Position numbers and translations under genes: made by a program. Below are positions 5,817 to 10,571 of a stretch of 10,571 nucleotides of DNA, in pieces; within the stretch, counting starts at the first letter, position 1; every line of letters starts with the position of its first letter. The DNA is taken from the NCBI GenBank assembly GCA_016285355.1, contig JAEEQP010000074.1:1-10571 (forward strand). The letters are read 5' to 3'. The notes beneath the pieces are model-generated. The model made no database searches. It was given only the letters and a program-made list of their open reading frames with translations, and was not told the DNA's origin. Origin of the DNA: Bacteroidales bacterium. GTDB lineage: Bacteria; Bacteroidota; Bacteroidia; Bacteroidales; F082.

Positions 5817-7442
5817 TCAGCGAACCAGAATCTTCGTATTGATTTCTTTGGTCCCATCCGTTGCCTTCAAGAAATACATGCCGCTCTGATGTCCACGGAG
5901 GTCGATACTACCCATTCCATCATTCTGGCTTTCAACCACTTTACGGCCTGTGATGTCGAACACCTGAACTTGCCATGTGCCTTTACCCAGATTAAGGTTG
6001 AACAAGCCTTGCGAAGGATTGGGGTAGACCATCGCCTCCACTTTCTCGGGTTCCTTAACCGAAAGGGTGCCGTCACAAGACAGTTCACTGGACAACTCGT
6101 ATGTAAACGGAGCAACCTGTCCGCCACCTTTAAAAACCACGTTGTTGTTGGCATCCTTGAACTGGAAGTAACCGCTACCCATGCCCTCGCCATCGATATC
6201 ACGCACACGAATGCGATAGCAGCCTGCGTTCAACAGCGTAATATCCTGTGAATAGACATGGTTAGCCTGCTCGAAAGTATACGAATTGACCATTTCCCCG
6301 CTCTCAGTCTCAGTGATTTCAACCCTGATATTCTGCGGATGTGAACCCGTCTTCAGCTGCATCTTCAAATAACCGTCAATTTCAGGCACATCCTCCATGG
6401 CAACATGAATGAAATTGTCAGGCATATACTGGTCGCCCTCACCGTTAGGCATCACGGCATAGAAATGCAAGGCATCGCATGGAGCCGCCACAAACTCGTC
6501 CATCGTCACCGTCACCGAAGCTCCTTTGGGCAACGTGCCATGCCACGACTGGCGATGGTCTTCATGACCGTCAAATGCACAAAGGTCAAAGAAAGTAATG
6601 GTTTGGTTGCCAAAGTTTTTCACCGTAAGTTTTGGCTTTTGGATGCCGGAACAATTGACAGTGACCACGTCCTCCACCTTTTTCAAGGCAATGTCATAGT
6701 CCAAATCCAAAGCCATAGACATCCGAACTGCCTGATACACCTCTTTGGCACCGCCCGAATAGTTCTGCACCCATGCCGTCAGATAGCAGTCTTCCTTGGG
6801 ATAGGGCATTTCAAAAGTCTCACTGATGGTCATCGTGGAACCAGTGAAAGACGTTCCCAATTGTGACGGAATCATATCGCGGCACACATGGTGCAGGCCT
6901 TGCATCCCCTGCCAACCCACGTCAATGTTGCACTGCGTCAAGGCGATGAACACGCGCACATCGGAACCGTTGCAGTCGCCGACTTGATTTACAGTGCAGT
7001 TCACCCGACACGAGGTGCCGTCAACAGGCTCATAACTCAAGTCGATGGTAAACGGACTAGCCACATTGATGCGCTGATTGTAGTAGTTCATGTAATAGGA
7101 GTACATGTTTTCGTTGGCATTGCCGCCACCCGACATGCCAGTGATGCCATCGGCCTTCAAGGTCGGATAGCTGGTGATGCCGTAATAATTGGCGCGGGCA
7201 TTGGTCTCGTTGGTGTAATACTCCTCCGTGGAAAAAGCGGTAGTATGATACGCCACAGGCGCAATAGCCAGTCCTTCCTCCAGCATTTGGGCGATACCAT
7301 TGGCGGCAGCCGGACAATAAGGGCAACGCACACCTGTAAAAATCTCAAACAGAACGCATTCACGCGCTACATTGTCTCTGGTTTGGGCAAACATCGTTGG
7401 CATGAGCAACAAGGCCACCATAGAAAGTAAATACTTTTTCAT
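5817..7442 (-). CDS. T9SS-exported Omp28-like protein with thioredoxin-fold CPYC domain
   Basis: A secreted or cell-surface protein of 541 residues. Residues 1-19 form a signal peptide (MKKYLLS, hydrophobic run, ending MFAQ). A thioredoxin-like domain follows: strand VLFEIFTG, redox motif C40-PY-C43, and SYPT with the cis-proline-type P93, as in the Omp28 family of Bacteroidota outer-membrane-associated proteins. The middle (about 125-460) is beta-rich and includes a CARDB-like strand pattern (QKPKLTVKNFGNQTITFFDL). The C-terminus is a type A T9SS sorting domain of about 70-75 residues: YPNPSQG (from 473), VQVFDITGRKV, SGMYFLKAT and the terminal KILVR. T9SS cargo is carried across the outer membrane and usually anchored or released. 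Redox function is inferred from CPYC and untested. It has its own promoter and terminator, so it is probably monocistronic. Confidence 0.92.
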   Translation of the reverse strand: MKKYLLSMVALLLMPTMFAQTRDNVARECVLFEIFTGVRCPYCPAAANGIAQMLEEGLAIAPVAYHTTAFSTEEYYTNETNARANYYGITSYPTLKADGITGMSGGGNANENMYSYYMNYYNQRINVASPFTIDLSYEPVDGTSCRVNCTVNQVGDCNGSDVRVFIALTQCNIDVGWQGMQGLHHVCRDMIPSQLGTSFTGSTMTISETFEMPYPKEDCYLTAWVQNYSGGAKEVYQAVRMSMALDLDYDIALKKVEDVVTVNCSGIQKPKLTVKNFGNQTITFFDLCAFDGHEDHRQSWHGTLPKGASVTVTMDEFVAAPCDALHFYAVMPNGEGDQYMPDNFIHVAMEDVPEIDGYLKMQLKTGSHPQNIRVEITETESGEMVNSYTFEQANHVYSQDITLLNAGCYRIRVRDIDGEGMGSGYFQFKDANNNVVFKGGGQVAPFTYELSSELSCDGTLSVKEPEKVEAMVYPNPSQGLFNLNLGKGTWQVQVFDITGRKVVESQNDGMGSIDLRGHQSGMYFLKATDGTKEINTKILVR

Positions 7443-7466
7443 AGAAATCAGTTTTATTTAACGATG

Positions 7467-7474
7467 CAAAACTA
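7467..7474 (-). promoter_or_regulatory. Bacteroidota-type promoter for the Omp28-like gene
   Basis: Minus-strand TAGTTTTG fits the -7 consensus TAnnTTTG and lies 24 bases before the start codon. No good -33 TTTG is seen at the expected spacing. The 7-bp inverted repeat at 7482-7503 falls in the upstream promoter region. Confidence 0.5.
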
Positions 7475-7481
7475 CTGTTTT

Positions 7482-7503
7482 TTCCGAAACGCGGCCTTCG
7501 GAA
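7482..7503. repeat. 7-bp perfect inverted repeat between uvrB and the Omp28-like gene
   Basis: ttccgaa (7482-7488) and ttcggaa (7497-7503) form a perfect stem around an 8-base loop. It begins 14 bases after the uvrB stop and overlaps the spacer upstream of the -7 box of the next gene. It lacks a T run in the uvrB direction. It could be a weak uvrB 3' hairpin or an operator-like dyad; I cannot choose between these. Confidence 0.45.
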
Positions 7504-7516
7504 GCACCTGTTTCTT

Positions 7517-9526
7517 TCAAAAACGAGTCAATTTTTCTTGATATTCCAGCATTTCGTCCCTGAATTTCGCCGCCGCCATGAAGTCCATATCCTTGACGGC
7601 ATGCTCCATGTTTTTCTTGGCTTGGGAGATGGCTTTCTGCAACTGCTCCTTCGACATATAGGCGGCTTGACCTTCAGCGGCCATAGTCGTTGGAATTTCT
7701 GACTGCGAATAGCTCACTGGCTGGTTGCCCTTCATTGTGCCAAGTGAGTTATCAATAGCCTTCACAATGGTCTTCGGGACGATGCTATGCGCCTCATTAT
7801 AAGCCATTTGTTTCGCCCGACGACGAGCGGTTTCATCAATGGTTTTGCGCATCGAGTCGGTGATGGTGTCGGCGTACATGATGACCTTGCTCTCCGCGTT
7901 TCGGGCAGCACGACCTGCGGTTTGTGTCAGAGAACGTTCCGAGCGCAAGAAACCTTCCTTATCGGCATCGAGAATAGCCACAAGGCTCACTTCGGGCAAG
8001 TCCAAGCCTTCACGAAGCAAATTTACGCCTACCAGCACATCAAAGTCACCCATGCGAAGACCTTGCAGAATTTCAACACGCTCCATCGTCTCCACATCGG
8101 AGTGGATGTAACGCGTCTTGATTTTCAAGCCATTGAGGTAAGTATTCAGCTCCTCAGCCATGCGTTTGGTCAAGGTGGTGACGAGAACGCGCTGGTTCTT
8201 TTCCACTACTTTGTGGATTTCGTCGATGAGGTCGTCAACTTGGTTCAAGCTCGGACGCACCTCAATCAATGGGTCAAGTAATCCTGTGGGGCGAATCACT
8301 TGCTCCACATACACGCCTTCGCTCTGCTGCAACTCGAAATCAGCAGGCGTGGCACTGACATAAATGGTTTGTCCTGTAAGAGATTCAAACTCATCAAATT
8401 GCAAAGGTCGGTTGTCCAAGGCCGAAGGCAGACGGAAACCATACTCCACCAAGGTCTGCTTGCGCGAACGGTCGCCGCCGTGCATCCCTCGAATTTGCGG
8501 TATGGTGACATGGCTCTCGTCGATGATGGTGATAAAGTCATCGGGGAAATAATCAAGCAAGCAGAAAGGTCTTGTACCAGGACTGCGCCCATCGAAGTAA
8601 CGTGAATAGTTCTCAATGCCTGAGCAATAGCCCAATTCCTTCATCATTTCAAGGTCATAGTTCACACGGTCTTCCAAACGCTTGGCTTCCAAGTTTTTCC
8701 CTATCTCTCGGAAATATTCAGCTTGCTTAAACATATCATCCTGAATCTCCACCAAGGCGGAGTTCAGCTTGCTTTGCGAAGTGACGAAAATGTTAGCCGG
8801 GAAAAGCGTCAGTTCAGAAAGATTCTCTATCCTACGGCCAGTCACTGGATTAAAGCTCTCCAAACTATCGATTTCGTCATCCCAAAACACGATGCGGTAG
8901 GCGATGTCGGCGTAAGCGGGAAACACATCCATCGTCTCCCCTTTTATTCTGAATTTGCCTTGCGTGAACTCGATTTCATTGCGCACATACAAAGCCCCAA
9001 CCAAAGCCTTGGCCACATCGTCACGGCTGGTTTTCATCCCACGTTCCAGATAGATGATATTCTTGCCAAAGTCATCAGGGTTGCCGATGCCGTATAGACA
9101 CGAAACCGAGGAAACTACGATAATATCACGTCTTCCAGAAAGCAAGGCCGATGTGGTCGCCAGACGCATCTTGTCGATTTCCGCATTGATGGCGAGATCC
9201 TTTTCAATATAGGTGTTGGTGGCGGGAATGAAGGCCTCGGGCTGGTAGTAGTCGTAATAGGAGACGAAATAATTCACCGCATTCTCAGGGAAAAACTGCT
9301 TGAACTCACCATAAAGCTGTGCCGCCAAAGTCTTGTTGTGACTCAGCACCAAGGCTGGCCGATTCAATTGAGCCAGCACATTCGCAATAGTAAAGGTCTT
9401 GCCCGAGCCTGTCACGCCGAGAAGGGTTTGGGCACGGTCGCCACGCTCCAGTCCGTCCACCAACTGTTTGATGGCTTCGGGCTGGTCGCCGGTGGGCTTA
9501 AAATCGGAGATTAGTTTGAAGTTCAT
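7517..9526 (-). CDS. uvrB: Excinuclease ABC subunit B (UvrB)
   Basis: The damage-verifying helicase-like subunit of nucleotide excision repair, loaded by UvrA and recruiting UvrC. At 669 residues it has the normal length. Visible in order are the N-terminal FKPTGDQPEAI motif (9-19), Walker A GVTGSGKT (37-44), the beta-hairpin region SYYDYYQPEAFIP near 90-102 that grips DNA, the DEAD-type box IIDESH (D336-H339), the helicase motif LTQTAGRAARN, and the C-terminal UVR coiled-coil motif (about 627-669, KNMEHAVKDMDFMAAAKFRDEM) that binds UvrC. All key motifs are intact. Its ATG overlaps the stop of the upstream toxin gene by 4 bp (ATGA), and no separate promoter is possible without lying inside the toxin gene. 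Regulation by that operon is therefore likely. No SOS box is evident. Confidence 0.98.
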   Translation of the reverse strand: MNFKLISDFKPTGDQPEAIKQLVDGLERGDRAQTLLGVTGSGKTFTIANVLAQLNRPALVLSHNKTLAAQLYGEFKQFFPENAVNYFVSYYDYYQPEAFIPATNTYIEKDLAINAEIDKMRLATTSALLSGRRDIIVVSSVSCLYGIGNPDDFGKNIIYLERGMKTSRDDVAKALVGALYVRNEIEFTQGKFRIKGETMDVFPAYADIAYRIVFWDDEIDSLESFNPVTGRRIENLSELTLFPANIFVTSQSKLNSALVEIQDDMFKQAEYFREIGKNLEAKRLEDRVNYDLEMMKELGYCSGIENYSRYFDGRSPGTRPFCLLDYFPDDFITIIDESHVTIPQIRGMHGGDRSRKQTLVEYGFRLPSALDNRPLQFDEFESLTGQTIYVSATPADFELQQSEGVYVEQVIRPTGLLDPLIEVRPSLNQVDDLIDEIHKVVEKNQRVLVTTLTKRMAEELNTYLNGLKIKTRYIHSDVETMERVEILQGLRMGDFDVLVGVNLLREGLDLPEVSLVAILDADKEGFLRSERSLTQTAGRAARNAESKVIMYADTITDSMRKTIDETARRRAKQMAYNEAHSIVPKTIVKAIDNSLGTMKGNQPVSYSQSEIPTTMAAEGQAAYMSKEQLQKAISQAKKNMEHAVKDMDFMAAAKFRDEMLEYQEKLTRF

Positions 9527-9888
9527 TGAATTGTTCCTCGACCTTCTTTCTTCTCCAAACCTTTGTCAACCTCTAAAATAATCTGGTCAAGAAATTGGTC
9601 AGAGACATTTGACATATCACTTTTGTCGTAAATATATAGAAATGACAAACTTGTATTCTCGATTGCCAATCGGATAATGACCCTTCCACCTCCTCGCTTA
9701 CCTTTGCTTTTTGATGTAATGGAAAGTCTCACTTTTCTCATATTATCGTGAAGCTCAACTCCTTGTAAAGGATTCTCCTGAAGCGAAAGTAGGAGTTTCT
9801 TAAAATCCTCAGGCAATGAACGATAGCGTTTCTTCAAACGTTTAAACGCCTTTTGAAATTCATCAGAAAACCGGATTTCAGAAATCAT
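9523..9888 (-). CDS. RelE/ParE-family type II toxin
   Basis: A predicted toxin of 121 residues in the RelE/ParE superfamily. Visible features are the N-terminal strand and helix (ISEIRFSDEFQKAFKRLKKRY), the LHDNMRKVRLSITSK segment, a basic glycine-rich turn GKRGGGRVI, and the strand SFLYIYDKSD followed by a C-terminal helix. This order, with MRKVR and YIYDKS, closely resembles a Bacteroidota RelE-like group usually paired with a small antitoxin. RelE members cleave ribosome-bound mRNA and ParE members poison gyrase; sequence alone does not settle which applies. The charged tail (GLEKKEGRGTIQ) looks like an extension. It overlaps the putative antitoxin (upstream) and uvrB (downstream) by 4 bp each. 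The reading frame is intact. Confidence 0.85.
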   Translation of the reverse strand: MISEIRFSDEFQKAFKRLKKRYRSLPEDFKKLLLSLQENPLQGVELHDNMRKVRLSITSKSKGKRGGGRVIIRLAIENTSLSFLYIYDKSDMSNVSDQFLDQIILEVDKGLEKKEGRGTIQ

Positions 9889-10070
9889 AACGTATCAATA
9901 AAATCCATTGCCTCTGACACACTCATGGCAGGAGCAGACTCACATTCCCTCTTTGCCTTTGCTACAGCCATCGCCATACGATAGGCAGTTTCCAATTCCA
10001 TCAAACGTTTCCACCTTGCATTGGTGAGGCGAACGGTAATACTTCTCGGAGTTTTTTCAAGAACACACAT
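9885..10070 (-). CDS. Small putative antitoxin of the RelE/ParE pair
   Basis: A 61-residue protein encoded directly upstream of the toxin, with ATGA overlap. The N-terminal part (RSITVRLTNARWKRLMELETAYRMAMAV) could form a strand plus helix like a ribbon-helix-helix DNA-binding unit. The C-terminal half (ESAPAMSVSEAMDFIDTL) ends in a short acidic helix suited to wrapping the toxin. Similar small proteins with an AYRLAKAV-like helix and a conserved terminal helix accompany this toxin group in Bacteroidota. ATG at 10070 is preceded by a purine-rich AAAAGGGGAAAA stretch acting as ribosome binding site. Antitoxin function rests on position, size and this resemblance, not on a diagnostic motif. If it is an RHH protein, it probably autoregulates the promoter just upstream. 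Confidence 0.75.
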   Translation of the reverse strand: MCVLEKTPRSITVRLTNARWKRLMELETAYRMAMAVAKAKRECESAPAMSVSEAMDFIDTL

Positions 10071-10091
10071 GTTTTTCCCCTTTTATTGCTG

Positions 10092-10099
10092 CAAAATTA
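10092..10099 (-). promoter_or_regulatory. Bacteroidota-type promoter of the antitoxin-toxin-uvrB operon
   Basis: Minus-strand TAATTTTG fits TAnnTTTG, 21 bases before the antitoxin ATG. No TTTG is found at the expected -33 spacing. It lies downstream of the rplT terminator, so it would give the operon independent transcription. Confidence 0.55.
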
Positions 10100-10130
10100 C
10101 ACATTTTCCGTAATTCCCGAATAAAACCAC

Positions 10131-10159
10131 AAAAAAATCCCGACTAAACAGCCGGGATT
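10131..10159 (-). terminator. Intrinsic terminator after rplT
   Basis: On the minus strand, AATCCCGGCT and AGTCGGGATT form a 10-bp stem with one G·U pair and a GTTT loop (10159-10136), followed by a T run (10135-10131). It lies about 30 bases past the rplT stop and separates ribosomal-protein transcription from the toxin-antitoxin operon. Confidence 0.88.
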
Positions 10160-10188
10160 CTCCTTGTTATCAAAACAATAACGCGAAC

Positions 10189-10533
10189 TTACTTCACCTG
10201 GTCGATGATGGCCTTGAAAGCTTCGAGGTTGTTCAAAGCGAGGTCGGCGAGGACCTTGCGGTTGATTTCGATACCTGACTTGGTGAGCTTGTCCATGAAT
10301 TGGCTGTAGTTCATGCCATATTCACGCACGGCGGCGTTGATACGAACAATCCACAGGCTGCGGAATTCGCGCTTCTTGTTTCTTCTGTCGCGATAAGCGT
10401 AGGTTTGACCCTTTTCGTAAGAGTTCTTCGCCACAGTCCAGACATTCTTTCTCGTGCTGAACTGACCTTTGGTCTTCTTCAGGATTTTCTTTCTTCTGGC
10501 TCTTGAAGCCACTGCATTGACTGATCTTGTCAT
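10189..10533 (-). CDS. rplT: 50S ribosomal protein L20
   Basis: L20 binds 23S rRNA early in large-subunit assembly and, in several bacteria, represses its own operon. The 114-residue protein has the normal length and signature: [20 protein letters not shown] at the start, the long basic helix [31 protein letters not shown], then [22 protein letters not shown] and the C-terminal [14 protein letters not shown]. Residue 2 is threonine rather than the common proline. Only 38 bases remain upstream in the window. They contain no recognisable C-terminus of L35 (rpmI), which normally precedes rplT, so the gap to rpmI is at least that long or L35 ends differently. Confidence 0.97.
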   Translation of the reverse strand: MTRSVNAVASRARRKKILKKTKGQFSTRKNVWTVAKNSYEKGQTYAYRDRRNKKREFRSLWIVRINAAVREYGMNYSQFMDKLTKSGIEINRKVLADLALNNLEAFKAIIDQVK

Positions 10534-10571
10534 TTTTTAATCATTTTTCGTCCAGCGCCTCGCTCCTTTCG

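Noticed and set aside
7482..7503. Intrinsic terminator for uvrB
   Set aside because: The stem is good, but on the uvrB strand it is followed by A residues, not T. It is listed only as an inverted repeat.
10534..10571. End of rpmI (L35) upstream of rplT
   Set aside because: None of the three minus-strand frames gives an L35-like C-terminus in the 38 available bases.

Overview
The window looks like a chromosomal segment of a member of the Bacteroidota, most likely Bacteroidales. Four things point there: a secreted protein ending in a type IX secretion (T9SS) sorting domain, promoter elements of the TAnnTTTG type, weak or absent Shine-Dalgarno sequences, and protein sequences that read like Bacteroidales homologues (LTA-synthase-like sulfatase, SUI1 factor, YbdG-type MscS channel, L20). 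It carries mainly ordinary housekeeping and envelope genes. I see no CRISPR array, prophage, transposase or RNA gene.

Layout, left to right. Positions 1-1080 (minus) hold the N-terminal 360 codons of a secreted M23 metallopeptidase that runs off the left edge. An 81-bp divergent intergenic region with two nearly overlapping promoters separates it from a plus-strand run: an LTA-synthase/phosphoglycerol-transferase-like membrane protein (1162-3174), a SUI1/YciH-like translation factor (3158-3499) and a YbdG-type mechanosensitive channel (3496-4716). These three overlap by 17 and 4 bp and are surely co-transcribed. After a 77-bp imperfect inverted-repeat element (4728-4804) comes an alpha/beta hydrolase (4833-5783) with a second, unrelated dispersed-repeat-like segment inside its reading frame.

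The right half is all on the minus strand. It contains a T9SS-exported Omp28/thioredoxin-like protein (5817-7442), uvrB (7517-9526), a RelE/ParE-family toxin (9523-9888), its small putative antitoxin (9885-10070) and ribosomal protein L20 (10189-10533). A clear intrinsic terminator follows rplT. The antitoxin, toxin and uvrB are chained by two 4-bp ATGA overlaps, so uvrB appears to be the third gene of a toxin-antitoxin operon.

The points most worth a second look are: (1) the LTA-synthase-like protein has an intact reading frame but lacks several residues expected to bind metal or substrate, so it may be a pseudoenzyme; (2) the repeat-derived in-frame segment in the hydrolase; (3) the toxin-antitoxin-uvrB coupling. 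I did not find a convincing wholly new system.
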